The notes: generated from the letters alone by a model not told the origin. A stretch of 64,000 nucleotides of DNA from Thiothrix lacustris DSM 21227 (GCF_000621325.1 NZ_KK211258.1:31434-95433), one strand, 5' to 3'; shown: positions 23,178 to 34,560, counted from the stretch's first letter. Numbers and translations: made by a program.

Positions 23178-24611
23178 TTACCCCTCATCCAACCCGTACT
23201 TCTGAATCCGGTAGCGCAATTGCCGGAATGACATCCCCAGCACTTCCGCCGCCTTGGTGCGGTTCCAGCGGGTCTGATCCAACGCCCGCAGAATCAAATC
23301 GCGTTCCGCCTCCTCATCTACCGGATTCCACGCAGGCAAGGTTTCCACCTCTATTTTCCCCTTTTTGTATTCAAGCCCCTCGTCGTTCCCTGAGCGTAGT
23401 CGAAGGGAGGGGGTGGGGTGAGGCGTAGCCACGGCATCGACTGTTGCTATTGGCAACTGCAAATCATCCGGTTGAATTGTATTGTTGTCACACAGCGTAC
23501 TCGCCCGCTCCAGTACATTTTCCAATTCCCGTACATTGCCAGGAAAGGTGTAACTGGCGAGTTCATCGCGTGCGGCTTGTGACAGCCGGATCGGCGGCAT
23601 TTGCCAGCGTTCTGCAATCTTTTTCAGGAAAAAATCTGCCAATAGCAGGATGTCTTCCTGACGTTCGCGTAATGGTGGCACTTTCAGCTTGATGACGTTC
23701 AGACGGTAATACAAATCCTGACGGAAATGGCCTGCTGCCACTTCATGTTCCAGACTTTTGTGAGTGGCGCTGAGGATGCGCACATCCACGGCAGTTTCCT
23801 CCAGACCACCAACGGGTTTGACTGCGCCTTCCTGAATCGCCCGGAGGAGTTTGACCTGCATGGTCAGTGGTAAATCGGCGACCTCATCCAGAAACAAGGT
23901 GCCTTTGTGAGCGGCCTGAAACAAGCCTTGTTTATCGGCGACTGCGCCGGTAAAGCTGCCTTTTTTGTGCCCGAAAAATTCGCTTTCCATCAGGTTTTCG
24001 GGAATAGCACCGCAGTTAACTGGCACAAACGGGGCTTTGACTCGAGAGCCTTGCTGGTGGATCTGGTGCGCGACCAATTCCTTACCGCTGCCGGATTCGC
24101 CGTGAATGTACACCGGTGCTTGGCTGCGTGCCAGTTTATGGATGGTGCCTTTGAGTTGCTGCATGGCGGGGGAATTCCCCAGAATACTGCTACCGTGAGT
24201 GGCGCTGTTGTCATCATCAGGCACGGTTTGGTGCGCCTTGCCAGCGGACAGTTTCAGGGCAGTCTGGATCAGTTCGCGCAGTTTAGGTAAGTCCACGGGC
24301 TTGGATACAAAGTCGTAAGCCCCGGCTTTGAGCGCTTCCACAGCGGTATCCATACTGCCAAACGCCGTAATCACGGCGACTGGAATGTGTGGGTGGTGTT
24401 TTTGTAGGTAACGCACAATGTCGATACCATTGCCATCGGGCAGTTTCATGTCAGTCAGGCACAGATTGGGCTGGTATTGCTCAATTTTGTCGAGCGCGGT
24501 TTGTACGTCGCCCGCCGTGACGGTATCCAGCCCCATGCGCAACAGGGTGATTTCCAGCAATTCGCGGATATCAGGTTCATCGTCGATGATCAGTACGGTT
24601 TGTTCAGTCAT
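23178..24611 (-). CDS. pilR: Sigma-54-dependent response regulator PilR
   Basis: Activates sigma-54 promoters, classically pilA for type IV pilin. 477 residues. Receiver domain with D54 (CLTDMKLPDG); AAA+ domain with Walker A GESGSGKE at 171-178 and the sigma-54 contact loop GSFTGA at 218-223 (Ser in place of Ala, as I recall from other PilR proteins); Walker B LFLDEVADL. The C-terminal Fis-type helix-turn-helix is WNRTKAAEVLGMSFRQLRYRIQKYG. Between AAA+ and HTH, about residues 397-412 (PHPTPSLRLRSGNDEG) come from a palindromic repeat inserted in frame. Downstream of pilS, 33 bases apart. No pilA is in the window. Confidence 0.93.
   Translation of the reverse strand: MTEQTVLIIDDEPDIRELLEITLLRMGLDTVTAGDVQTALDKIEQYQPNLCLTDMKLPDGNGIDIVRYLQKHHPHIPVAVITAFGSMDTAVEALKAGAYDFVSKPVDLPKLRELIQTALKLSAGKAHQTVPDDDNSATHGSSILGNSPAMQQLKGTIHKLARSQAPVYIHGESGSGKELVAHQIHQQGSRVKAPFVPVNCGAIPENLMESEFFGHKKGSFTGAVADKQGLFQAAHKGTLFLDEVADLPLTMQVKLLRAIQEGAVKPVGGLEETAVDVRILSATHKSLEHEVAAGHFRQDLYYRLNVIKLKVPPLRERQEDILLLADFFLKKIAERWQMPPIRLSQAARDELASYTFPGNVRELENVLERASTLCDNNTIQPDDLQLPIATVDAVATPHPTPSLRLRSGNDEGLEYKKGKIEVETLPAWNPVDEEAERDLILRALDQTRWNRTKAAEVLGMSFRQLRYRIQKYGLDEG
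23376..23423. repeat. Dispersed repeat, family C, in frame inside pilR
   Basis: Contains TCGTTCCCTGAGCGTAGTCG and a following GGGAGGGGGTGGGGTGAGG tail. TTCCCTGAGCGTAGTCGAAGGGA is a well-known type of dispersed bacterial repeat (from memory). It falls in the linker before the PilR DNA-binding domain and keeps the frame. Confidence 0.7.
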
Positions 24612-24644
24612 GATAATTATTATCTTATTGTTTTATCTGTTGTT

Positions 24645-26327
24645 TTAGCGGTGGTGAGCAAACACCAGCCGGAAGCAGCTACCACCTGTCGCCAAGGCCA
24701 CGTAATCGAGAGTCGCCCCATTAGTAAGGCATAATTCGCGCGACATGAACAGCCCCAGCCCTGTTCCCTGGGTGCTGGTGGTGAAAAACGGTTCAAACAG
24801 GCGTTGGCGCTGGGCTTCGGTCATGCCGCGCCCATTGTCGATGATATTGAGCATGATGTCGCGGGTATGGGTTGGGTTGCCCCCGTGAATGTCAAGTTGC
24901 AGTTTGCTGGGGTCTTCGTGGGCGTACTTGTAGGCGTTGCGGCACAGGTTCCAGATGATCTGGTGCAAGTGGGCGGGGTCGAACTCGATCACGGTGTCGG
25001 CAGGTTCGATAAACAGGTTAACTTGCTCTTCCCGCAATTGGTTTTGTTGGATGAAGTCTTTGCGGAATTCGTGCAGCCATAGTTTGAGTGCAAGGCGTTC
25101 ACGGTTGGGTGTTTTTTTGCGTGATAAGTTAAGAACGCTTTCGATGGTCAGGTTCATGCGCCGCGCATTGGACTGGATGATTTGCAGTAAGCGGGTGTCA
25201 GCTTTGTCCAGATTCTGGGATTCGCTCATGAGTTGCGCGGCGTGGCTGATCGCACCGAGTGGGTTGCGGATTTCGTGGGCAATGCTCGCCGTTAACTGTC
25301 CGAGAGAAGCGAGTTTGGCGCTTTGCAGCTTTTCACGCTGTTCGGTGGTGTCTTCCAAGTTGATCATGGTGGCACGGCGTGATTGGTTGCCGAGTTGCGA
25401 GAAACGCGCCCGCATTTCGGTGGTGTTCTGGTGGCGCACGTCGAAACTAGCAATGCGTGGGCAAATGGTGTGTAACCAGTGTTGCAGGTGGTGGTCGAGT
25501 TCCGGGGCAAATTGTTGCAGTGGTTTGCTGCGCCAGTTGCCGGGTTGGCCGAGCATGTCCCACGCGGATTCATTCATGTGGCGAATAGCACCAGAACCTT
25601 CCACCACCACAATGCCGGATTCGAGCTTATCGAGGATCGACTGGTTAAGTTGTGAGAGGTTGGCAAGGTCGACCCCACGCCGTTGGGCGAGGGTGGCGAC
25701 TGCACTGGCTTTGCGTATCCAGCGGTTGCTAGCGGTGCTGATCAGCAGGATGAACAGGGCAATTAGGCCGCTGTGCATGACGCTGCCTTGATCGCCTACG
25801 TGTTGGGATTGCAGCCAAACTTGCATGGCAACCAGTAACATACCCGTAATCGTTGCTAACATGAGGGAGATATGCCCGGGATTGCCCAAGTTAGGTATGA
25901 GCACGGGGATCAGCAGCAGTATACCGAAACCGGCTTCAATGCCGCTGCTGGAATAGAGTAAGCCTAGTAGCAGCGCAATATCCAGCAGTACAAACAACAC
26001 GGTTTGCACGGATAGGTCAGGCCATTGGAAATAAGAGGACAGGTTGCTGACGACAGCAAGTACTAGATAAGCCCCTGTTAACCATACAAATAAGGCATGG
26101 TCATGACTGCCTAGTTTGACATTGCTGTCTGACATTACGAGCGCTACTAAAAATGCGCCTGCAAGGGTGAAGCGGTACACATGGTACAGCCGCAGTAAAT
26201 TCCACGGATCTTCGTGCAGGAAGACCGGGATCAGTTTTTCGTCAGATGTAGCTTGGCGTGTTCCAGACTGCAAAAGTGTTTCCCCCCCTGGGAAATCGCT
26301 TCGTGTTCCGGGACATGCAGGCCGCAC
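24645..26327 (-). CDS. pilS: Sensor histidine kinase PilS
   Basis: Membrane kinase partner of PilR. Up to 560 residues; six hydrophobic helices occupy about residues 50-220, then a PAS-like domain (ILDKLESGIVVVEGSGAIRHMN), the HisKA domain with SIAHEIRNPLGAISHAAQLM, and HATPase motifs NLCRNAYKYA, DNGRGM and GTGLGLF. The start is not certain: GTG at 26327 lies inside the upstream small gene, and TTG at 26273 is an alternative. Either way the gene overlaps the small membrane protein upstream, suggesting coupling. Pseudomonas PilS is about 530 residues, which favours the later start. Confidence 0.88.
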   Translation of the reverse strand: MRPACPGTRSDFPGGETLLQSGTRQATSDEKLIPVFLHEDPWNLLRLYHVYRFTLAGAFLVALVMSDSNVKLGSHDHALFVWLTGAYLVLAVVSNLSSYFQWPDLSVQTVLFVLLDIALLLGLLYSSSGIEAGFGILLLIPVLIPNLGNPGHISLMLATITGMLLVAMQVWLQSQHVGDQGSVMHSGLIALFILLISTASNRWIRKASAVATLAQRRGVDLANLSQLNQSILDKLESGIVVVEGSGAIRHMNESAWDMLGQPGNWRSKPLQQFAPELDHHLQHWLHTICPRIASFDVRHQNTTEMRARFSQLGNQSRRATMINLEDTTEQREKLQSAKLASLGQLTASIAHEIRNPLGAISHAAQLMSESQNLDKADTRLLQIIQSNARRMNLTIESVLNLSRKKTPNRERLALKLWLHEFRKDFIQQNQLREEQVNLFIEPADTVIEFDPAHLHQIIWNLCRNAYKYAHEDPSKLQLDIHGGNPTHTRDIMLNIIDNGRGMTEAQRQRLFEPFFTTSTQGTGLGLFMSRELCLTNGATLDYVALATGGSCFRLVFAHHR

Positions 26328-26473
26328 TGCAAGCAGCGCACCATGCGGGTGTTATTAGTCATTTGCCCGGTCGTTTTTTTGTGTTGTTCGCCCAAGCTCT
26401 GCTTGCGCTGCCAAGATTTTAACAGAAGAAACCCAACTACCAGCAAAACAAGGATAAAAATAATACGGGACAT
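26231..26473 (-). CDS. PP0621-family small membrane protein with Cys/His cluster
   Basis: 80 residues. One N-terminal membrane helix (IIFILVLLVVGFLLLK), a charged stretch, and a C-terminal segment MVRCLQCGLHVPEHEA...HFCSLEHAK. The CxxC plus later His and Cys could bind zinc. Its place immediately upstream of pilS, overlapping it, is the arrangement I know for the PP0621 family in Pseudomonas and relatives. Function is unknown. Divergent from nadE, whose likely start is only 61 bases away, so the two share a short promoter region. Confidence 0.75.
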   Translation of the reverse strand: MSRIIFILVLLVVGFLLLKSWQRKQSLGEQHKKTTGQMTNNTRMVRCLQCGLHVPEHEAISQGGKHFCSLEHAKLHLTKN

Positions 26474-26534
26474 GATGTGTTACAGCCTTTTCAGGTATAG
26501 TCTTCAGATTGTTACCTTACCGTTTTATGACACT

Positions 26535-28522
<1,988 letters not shown>

Positions 28523-28548
28523 ATAATCTTCCGCGTCGGCTGCAACGC

Positions 28549-30093
28549 GTGAGCGGGACGCAAGCCGAGTGTGTGCAACGGGTGCAAAGCCTGTTGCCTG
28601 CGGATGGCAAGGTATTCTGGGTAACAGGAGCTGCGAAAAAAGCGCATACCTTGTTGGGTCAGGAATGCACTGCCCTAGTATTTGATGCCCACAGCGGCTT
28701 TGATGTGAATGCGTTTGCAGCGGTGAGTGGTACGCTGTGTGGTGGCGGAATCTTGTTTTTGCTGACCCCTCCATTGGATGACTGGGCGACCTTTCCTGAC
28801 CCGGATTACCGACGGTTTTTACCGTACCCGCATCAGCCGGAAGCGGTGGTAGGGCGGTTTTTGCGGCGCTTGGTGGGGATGTTGGAAGAGCGGGAGGGCG
28901 TATGCAATACGCCCCTACCAACGACCGTAGGGGCGTATTGCATACGCCCTCTTCATGACCAAATCAATGCCATCCAGAGCATTTTGCAAGTCCCTCTGCC
29001 AGTGGTGCTAACCGCTGACCGGGGACGTGGCAAATCGGCGGCACTCGGCATGGCTGCCAGCCAGTTGTTTGCTGCGGGCAAACGAGTGTTATTGACAGCG
29101 CCTTCCCGAGCGACGGTTGAGTCTGTTTTCAAACATGCCGAAAACCCGCCGCTATTCTTTGCGCCGGATGATCTGCTGCAAACCTTGCCGCAAGGCGATG
29201 TGTTGCTGGTGGATGAGGCGGCTGCTATTCCCGTCCCGTTGTTGTTGAAGATGTTGGAACATTATCCGCGTTGTGTATTTTCAACGACGTTGCATGGCTA
29301 TGAGGGCAGTGGGCGCGGGTTTGCGTTGCGTTTCCAGAAGGTGTTGGATATGCAAGCACCCGGTTGGCAAGCGGTGCGTTTACACCAGCCGATCCGCTGG
29401 GGGGAGCATGATCCACTGGAGAACTTCATCAATCAGGCGTTGCTGTTGGATGTCGGGGGCGATGAGGAAGAGGGCGTATGCAATACTCCCCTACATTCTG
29501 TTTACCGCCAGTTAGATCGGGATGAACTTGCTGCCAATGAAGCGTTGCTGCGTCAAGTCTTCGGCCTGTTGGTGACGGCTCATTACCAGACCCGGCCGTC
29601 TGATTTGCGACAGATGTTGGATGCCCCGGATATTTCTATCCATGTGCTGGAACAAGATGGCAAGATGCTGGCGGTTGCGCTGTTGTCGCGTGAGGGTGGG
29701 TTGGATACGGAGTTGACCGCTGCCATTCATGCTGGCGTGCGTCGCCCACATGGGCATCTTATCCCCCAAACCTTGACCTTCCATGCCCACATGGCTGGGG
29801 CAGCAGAGTTGCTGTGTGAACGAGTTATGCGGATTGCGGTGTGCCCCCCGCTGCAACATCAGGGATTGGGTGCGCAACTGTTATTACATCTGTTAGCATT
29901 CGCCGAGCGCAGCGGTGTAGATTACATGGGTGTTAGTTATGCCATGACGCCGAACTTACTGCGTTTTTGGGAACGTGCCGGATTTGTGTTGGCACGGGTG
30001 GGTTTTCGCAAGGATGCGGCCAGCGGTAGCCATTCCGTCGTACAGGTCAAAGCATTGAGTGCGGCTGCAAGGTTATTGTTCAAAGGGTTGTAA
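28549..30093 (+). CDS. tmcA: tRNA(Met) cytidine acetyltransferase TmcA
   Basis: Acetylates cytidine 34 of elongator tRNA-Met using acetyl-CoA and ATP. 514 residues, shorter than E. coli TmcA (671), mostly because the N-terminal and C-terminal domains are reduced. Walker A is TADRGRGKS (156-163), Walker B LLVDEAAAIP, and the GNAT domain has IAVCPPLQHQGLGAQLL. GTG at 28549 is the first standard start; the frame is open into glnB, so a non-standard earlier start is possible. Residues 116-135 and 308-316 are translations of inserted palindromic repeats, each in a linker between domains. Confidence 0.92.
   Translation: MSGTQAECVQRVQSLLPADGKVFWVTGAAKKAHTLLGQECTALVFDAHSGFDVNAFAAVSGTLCGGGILFLLTPPLDDWATFPDPDYRRFLPYPHQPEAVVGRFLRRLVGMLEEREGVCNTPLPTTVGAYCIRPLHDQINAIQSILQVPLPVVLTADRGRGKSAALGMAASQLFAAGKRVLLTAPSRATVESVFKHAENPPLFFAPDDLLQTLPQGDVLLVDEAAAIPVPLLLKMLEHYPRCVFSTTLHGYEGSGRGFALRFQKVLDMQAPGWQAVRLHQPIRWGEHDPLENFINQALLLDVGGDEEEGVCNTPLHSVYRQLDRDELAANEALLRQVFGLLVTAHYQTRPSDLRQMLDAPDISIHVLEQDGKMLAVALLSREGGLDTELTAAIHAGVRRPHGHLIPQTLTFHAHMAGAAELLCERVMRIAVCPPLQHQGLGAQLLLHLLAFAERSGVDYMGVSYAMTPNLLRFWERAGFVLARVGFRKDAASGSHSVVQVKALSAAARLLFKGL
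28894..28951. repeat. Inverted pair of family A repeats inside tmcA
   Basis: Two 25-base units in opposite orientation with an 8-base loop (CAACGACC). The arms are perfectly complementary, so the mRNA could form a 25-pair stem within an open reading frame. Left arm reads EGVCNTPL, right arm VGAYCIRPL. It separates the N-terminal domain from the helicase domain of TmcA. Confidence 0.93.
29470..29494. repeat. Palindromic repeat, family A, second site in tmcA
   Basis: One unit in the left-arm orientation with a single G-to-T change (ACTCCCC for ACGCCCC). Read as EGVCNTPL, between the helicase and GNAT domains. The substitution is silent (ACG and ACT both Thr), hinting that the peptide reading has been kept. 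Confidence 0.9.
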
Positions 30094-30095
30094 AT

Positions 30096-31151
30096 GTGGA
30101 ACAGGTTTCAGTGAAAGGGCAACGGTTTTTAGCCCTTGATGCTTTGCGTGGTTTGGCGGCGTTATGGGTGGTGTATTTTCATATCTATGGGGGCTTGGGC
30201 TATCTCGCGGTAGATTTCTTTTTGGTGCTGAGTGGTTTTATCTTGGTGCATCGCTATTGGTATGCTGGTAAGCCCGTGACGCCCCGGGAGTTTATTAACC
30301 ATCGGCTTGCGCGTTTATACCCGCTGCATCTTTATACCTTGTTGGTGTTCGTGCTGGTGCATTGGTTGATTTACTGGAAAATGCCGAGCTTCCGGGATGG
30401 GGCATTATTCACCTTTATTCAGCAGTTAACGTTGACGCATAACATTGGCCTGAGCCCGCAGGGGTTAACGTGGAATTACCCGGCTTGGTCAGTGTCGGTG
30501 GAGTTTTTTGTCAATATCCTGTTCATCTTTTTGATCACGCGCCAGACCCGTAGTGGCACGCTGTTTTTATTGGGAACCTTTGGGATTTTGGTGTTGTTCA
30601 TGCAGCATGGGCAGTTGAATACACAGTCGGAAAACTATTTCGGTATTGTGAATTCTGGACTGTTGCGAGGAATGTCATCGTTCTTGTTGGGGATTTTGTC
30701 GTATCGGGTTTATCTGTTCTATCAAGATGATTGGCGGGTGGCGCGTTATGCAATATGGCTAGAAATGCTTTGTGTGCTGGCTGTTATGGGGATTATCGTG
30801 AGTCGTACAGGCTCATCAATGGGAATGGATGTCTTTGTGCCGTATCTGGCGCTGCTGATGGTGGCCATTTTTGCCTGTGAACAGGGTTGGTTGTCACGCG
30901 GGTTACGCAAGCTGGCCTATCTGGGAGAGATTTCCTATTCGGTATACCTCAATCATTTGGTCGTCCTCATGATCTTTCGTTACTTTGCTAAACAATATGG
31001 TTGGGATAAGCCAGTGATCTTGGGGTTAACGTTCGTCACGGTGTTGGTGTATTCGCACTTCACTTACCGTTATTTGGAGATACCCTTGGGTAAGGCTTGG
31101 CGTAAGGGGCTGACATGGTTAACCACCGCCAGCCCCTCACCACGCACTTAG
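30096..31151 (+). CDS. Membrane acyltransferase (OafA/ExoH family)
   Basis: Acyltransferase-3 family protein expected to add O-acetyl or other acyl groups to a surface polysaccharide or lipid. 351 residues, about ten membrane helices. The family opening [17 protein letters not shown] carries the conserved RGLAAL and histidine, followed by [12 protein letters not shown] and the [10 protein letters not shown] motif. GTG at 30096 starts two bases after the tmcA stop; the nearby ATG at 30094 is out of frame and closes at once. Substrate unknown. Its stop overlaps the converging uppP stop. Confidence 0.87.
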   Translation: MEQVSVKGQRFLALDALRGLAALWVVYFHIYGGLGYLAVDFFLVLSGFILVHRYWYAGKPVTPREFINHRLARLYPLHLYTLLVFVLVHWLIYWKMPSFRDGALFTFIQQLTLTHNIGLSPQGLTWNYPAWSVSVEFFVNILFIFLITRQTRSGTLFLLGTFGILVLFMQHGQLNTQSENYFGIVNSGLLRGMSSFLLGILSYRVYLFYQDDWRVARYAIWLEMLCVLAVMGIIVSRTGSSMGMDVFVPYLALLMVAIFACEQGWLSRGLRKLAYLGEISYSVYLNHLVVLMIFRYFAKQYGWDKPVILGLTFVTVLVYSHFTYRYLEIPLGKAWRKGLTWLTTASPSPRT

Positions 31152-31975
31152 TGCACAGTCCACTCAACCAGACCGGTATACGCAGTAATCAGTACAATGA
31201 CCCCGAACGCAATCCGATACCATGCAAAAATGGTGAAGTCATGGTTGCTTACGTAGCGGATTAACGCCCGTACCGCAATCATGGCACTGATGAAGGCAAA
31301 CACGAAGCCCATCGCCCATGCGCCCATATCATCCATGCTCAGCAAGGCGCGTTCCTTGTACATGGAGTATACGGAGGCAATCCCCAGTGTTGGCACGGCG
31401 AGGAAGAAGGAAAACTCTGCCGCAGCCTTACGTGATAGTCCAAAGAACAAGCCGCCGATAATGGTAGAGCCAGAACGTGACATGCCTGGAATCAGCGCCA
31501 CTGCTTGTGCGAAACCTAGCTTCAACGCATCGATGGGACGGATATCATCGACGGTTTGAATGGTTACATTGTGCTGGCGTTTTTCCGCCCATAATATGAT
31601 GAAAGCCCCCACGATAAAGGCAATCGCTACCGGTACAGGTTTGAACAGGTAGGCTTTTATAATATCGCCAAACATCAGACCAAGAATAGCCAGTGGCAAG
31701 AAGGCAATGGCAAGATTAATGATCAGGCGATTGGCAATCGGATCGCGCCCCATGCCCGCGAAGGTGCTGACAAAACGGGTACGGTATTCCCATACGATAG
31801 CCAAAATAGCACCTAACTGGATAGCAATCTCAAATACGCCGCGCTTGTCGTGATCCATAAAATTGAGCAAGTCGCCCGCCAGAATCAAGTGGCCAGTGCT
31901 GGAAATGGGCAGAAACTCAGTCGCGCCCTCCACCAATCCCATGATGGCTGCTTTGAGAAGTAATAGAAAATCCAT
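31148..31975 (-). CDS. uppP: Undecaprenyl-diphosphate phosphatase UppP (BacA)
   Basis: Dephosphorylates undecaprenyl pyrophosphate to recycle the carrier lipid for peptidoglycan and other cell-wall polymers. 275 residues, about eight helices. The two active-site regions are present: [18 protein letters not shown] near residue 14 and [10 protein letters not shown] near residue 165. Followed upstream by the MidA-like gene on the same strand. Confidence 0.96.
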   Translation of the reverse strand: MDFLLLLKAAIMGLVEGATEFLPISSTGHLILAGDLLNFMDHDKRGVFEIAIQLGAILAIVWEYRTRFVSTFAGMGRDPIANRLIINLAIAFLPLAILGLMFGDIIKAYLFKPVPVAIAFIVGAFIILWAEKRQHNVTIQTVDDIRPIDALKLGFAQAVALIPGMSRSGSTIIGGLFFGLSRKAAAEFSFFLAVPTLGIASVYSMYKERALLSMDDMGAWAMGFVFAFISAMIAVRALIRYVSNHDFTIFAWYRIAFGVIVLITAYTGLVEWTVH

Positions 31976-32007
31976 AAATGTCCTTTTGTTTGTATTTGCT
32001 AGATAAA

Positions 32008-33126
32008 TTATAGACGGTGCTGCTGACTAGCAAGCGCAAAGCCCTGCCATGTAAAGGCAACCCCCTTATTAAGCCCTATCACCTTGAAACGTTCCCCCAT
32101 TTCGCTGGGAAGGCTCAAGGTGCGTATCTGCTGGGCAAGTTTATATTGATCAGCAGGATTTGTCTGTAAGGCGTCGATGAACAATGTTTCGAGTGCATTA
32201 CTCGCAAGAAAAGCAGCTTGCGTGGTGTAACCGCCGAGCGTGAAGCCCACATCCAGCCCGGCATGGGCAACCGCCGTAAAATCCACGCTCGCGGTAATAT
32301 CTTGCAGGCCGGGGTAAATCAGCGGATTGTCATGCACGCGGTGCTGGTAGTGGCAAATCAGTGTGCCTTGTGTGCGGTCGGGGCGATAATAATCCGCCTG
32401 TTCGTAACCATAGTCGATCAGTAGCAAAACGCCCGCTGCTAGCGAATCTGCCATGCTTCGCATCCAACCGGGAAGATTGGGGTTGAATTCGGAGGTGTAA
32501 TGACCTTCTACGGGGACTAAATCAAAACCATCCCCTTGTATTTCCACCTGCCGAATCACCCTGTCTCCATCGACCAAGGTGAATAATTCCACCGGCATGG
32601 CATCCAGCACTTCATTGCCGACGATCACGCCGCGCAGGGGTGTTTCTGGCAAACGCTCCAACCATTCCACTCGTGCCAGTAAATGCGGTACATGCCGTTG
32701 CAAAGTCTGGCGTTGGCGGTCGCGCAGTTCCGGGCTGAGATCAAGTATTAGGTAACGTTCGGGCAGACAATGGAGGGCTTCTAACCGTGCCAGCATATCT
32801 GCCGCCATGATGCCGCTGCCTGCGCCCAGTTCCAGCACGTCGCCGCCGCCGAGTTCCGTCAGTACTTGCGCACACTGGTTGGCGAGGCATTGCGAAAACA
32901 GCGGGGAAATTTCGGGGGCAGTAATAAAGTCGCCATCCTTGCCGATTTTGCGCGAACCCGCGACGTAATAGCCTAAGCCCGGTTCGTACAAGGCCATGCG
33001 CATAAATTCCCGGAAGGGGATGCTGCCGCCATTGGCGGTTATTGCAATACGAATGCGTTCGGCAAGCTGGGCGCTATGTGCCAAAGCCTCAGCAGAAGGT
33101 GTGGGTAATGTGTCAGTAAAGCGCAT
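32008..33126 (-). CDS. SAM-dependent methyltransferase, MidA/NDUFAF7 family
   Basis: 372 residues. Family marks: N-terminal [32 protein letters not shown], and the SAM site [16 protein letters not shown]; later [11 protein letters not shown] and LLIDYGYE. The eukaryotic homologue NDUFAF7 dimethylates an arginine of complex I; the bacterial target is not firmly known. uppP follows 32 bases on, and the SDR gene is divergent with about 47 bases between starts. Confidence 0.88.
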   Translation of the reverse strand: MRFTDTLPTPSAEALAHSAQLAERIRIAITANGGSIPFREFMRMALYEPGLGYYVAGSRKIGKDGDFITAPEISPLFSQCLANQCAQVLTELGGGDVLELGAGSGIMAADMLARLEALHCLPERYLILDLSPELRDRQRQTLQRHVPHLLARVEWLERLPETPLRGVIVGNEVLDAMPVELFTLVDGDRVIRQVEIQGDGFDLVPVEGHYTSEFNPNLPGWMRSMADSLAAGVLLLIDYGYEQADYYRPDRTQGTLICHYQHRVHDNPLIYPGLQDITASVDFTAVAHAGLDVGFTLGGYTTQAAFLASNALETLFIDALQTNPADQYKLAQQIRTLSLPSEMGERFKVIGLNKGVAFTWQGFALASQQHRL

Positions 33127-33173
33127 GTCGGGTTATGATAATGAAAAATATAAAGCTTAACAGAAGGTATGGC

Positions 33174-33917
33174 ATGGCGACATTGGAAGGTAAGGTAGCA
33201 TTGATCACAGGTGCTGCCCGGCGCATTGGCGCAGAAACAGCTCGCACGTTACACGCAGCAGGTGCAACGGTGGTAATCCACTACCGCAATTCCTCTGAGG
33301 ATGCTGAACACTTACAGGCAGTATTGAACCAGCAGCGTGAGGATTCCTGTTTTCTGGTAAAGGGTGATTTGCTGGACATGGCGACGATTCCGGCACTGAT
33401 TGCCGACACGGTAGCGCAAGCCGGGCGGCTGGATATTTTAGTAAACAACGCTTCATCCTTTTACCCTACGCCGTTGGCAAGTGTGACCGAACAGCAATTC
33501 GATGACCTGATCGGCACTAACCTGAAAGCGCCATTGTTCATGGCGCAAGCTGCTGCACCGCATTTACAGGCTAATCACGGTTGCATCATCAATATGGTGG
33601 ATATTCACGGTTTGCGTCCCTTGAAAAATTACGCGGCTTATTGCGTGGCGAAAGCAGGTTTACTGATGCTGACTCAAGTGTTAGCGCGGGATCTAGAGCC
33701 AACAGTGCGTGTTAACGGTGTTGCACCCGGCGCGATTCTCTGGCCTGAAATGGTAGAAAATCACGCGATGCACGCCGAAATCCTAGCCAAAACTGCCTTG
33801 CAACGTGAAGGTAATCCCACCGATATTGCCAAAACCATTCTGTTTTTGGTGCGGGATGCCGACTACATCACCGGGCAAGTGATCCCGGTGGACGGTGGTC
33901 GGTTGCTAAACCATTAA
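33174..33917 (+). CDS. Short-chain dehydrogenase, pteridine reductase (FolM) type
   Basis: NADPH-dependent Rossmann enzyme of 247 residues. The cofactor motif TGAARRIGA fits the TGxxxRxG pattern of pteridine reductases rather than the general TGxxxGxG. NNASSFYPTPL and the catalytic YCVAK (Tyr-x-x-x-Lys) follow, then the end GQVIPVDGGR. A role in dihydrofolate or dihydromonapterin reduction is inferred. The ATG at 33174 has AGAAGG upstream; an earlier ATG at 33135 gives a leader without homology. Converges on rfaH with two bases between stops. Confidence 0.85.
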   Translation: MATLEGKVALITGAARRIGAETARTLHAAGATVVIHYRNSSEDAEHLQAVLNQQREDSCFLVKGDLLDMATIPALIADTVAQAGRLDILVNNASSFYPTPLASVTEQQFDDLIGTNLKAPLFMAQAAAPHLQANHGCIINMVDIHGLRPLKNYAAYCVAKAGLLMLTQVLARDLEPTVRVNGVAPGAILWPEMVENHAMHAEILAKTALQREGNPTDIAKTILFLVRDADYITGQVIPVDGGRLLNH

Positions 33918-33919
33918 CG

Positions 33920-34435
33920 CTAGGCGGCGTAAAGTTGTGCCGGAGAAAGCGCTAGCTTGGTCTGCTTATAGAGAATTTCCAGCAATACGATGACGCGTTC
34001 TTCACCGTCGTATTTCTCGAAAATAGCCTCCAAACCCCTGAAAGGCCCTTCCGTAATCACGACCTTGTCACCGGTATGGTAGCGGTCAAGGTCAATAGCG
34101 CGTTCGCCTAGCATGGCTTCCTGCTGTTGCAGTGCGATAATCAAGGCTTCGGGAACGCGAGCAGCTTCTGTGCCAAAGCGCACAAAACTGCTGATGCCAG
34201 TGGTGGAGCGGATTGGTGCCCAATTGTCATTCACGCCATCATCCAGATGAATAAACATATAGCGTGGGAACAGTGATTCGATTTTAGTAATAACTTTGCC
34301 GCGTTGCGTGCGTAAGCGTTTGGCGAGAGGACGGTAAACGTCGTAGCCTTGATTGCGGAGTTGAAATTCCGCGACTTCATCTTTATGCGGTTTGCTGGTC
34401 AACAAGAACCAGTTTCTGTCAGTTTCGACACTCAT
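33920..34435 (-). CDS. rfaH: Transcription antiterminator RfaH (NusG paralogue)
   Basis: Binds paused RNA polymerase at ops sites and helps it read through long surface-polysaccharide operons. 171 residues. NGN domain with WFLLTSKPHKDEVAEFQLRNQGYDVYRP and ESLFPRYMFIHL; C-terminal KOW segment GDKVVITEGPFRGLEAIFEKY. Unlike NusG it lacks the VRxTPxVxxF-type signature in usual form (here IRSTTGISSFVRFG, as in RfaH). Could be another specialised NusG paralogue, but RfaH is the best fit. Confidence 0.88.
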   Translation of the reverse strand: MSVETDRNWFLLTSKPHKDEVAEFQLRNQGYDVYRPLAKRLRTQRGKVITKIESLFPRYMFIHLDDGVNDNWAPIRSTTGISSFVRFGTEAARVPEALIIALQQQEAMLGERAIDLDRYHTGDKVVITEGPFRGLEAIFEKYDGEERVIVLLEILYKQTKLALSPAQLYAA

Positions 34436-34530
34436 GATGTACTACCTTTAGTAAGCCCAACTAAGATAGCCGCTGACGCTCTGCTAGCCAAATCCCCTAA
34501 TCTGAAAAAGCATCTACACGTTACGCGGCA

Positions 34531-34560
34531 TTACAATATATTCAGTCTATTCGATATACT
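34531..34560 (+). promoter_or_regulatory. Candidate sigma-70 promoter of the Gld exporter operon
   Basis: TTACAA, 18-base spacer, TATACT in an AT-rich 180-base gap, about 57 bases before the first ATG. A plausible match, unproven. Confidence 0.45.

Noticed and set aside
26214..26534. 107-codon N-terminal extension of NadE
   Set aside because: Overlaps the opposite-strand small membrane protein gene and lacks homology; the glutaminase domain begins right after GTG 26535.
28894..29494. CRISPR-like array from the repeated units in tmcA
   Set aside because: Units are palindromic, irregularly spaced, in inverted orientation and translated; there are no uniform spacers or cas genes.
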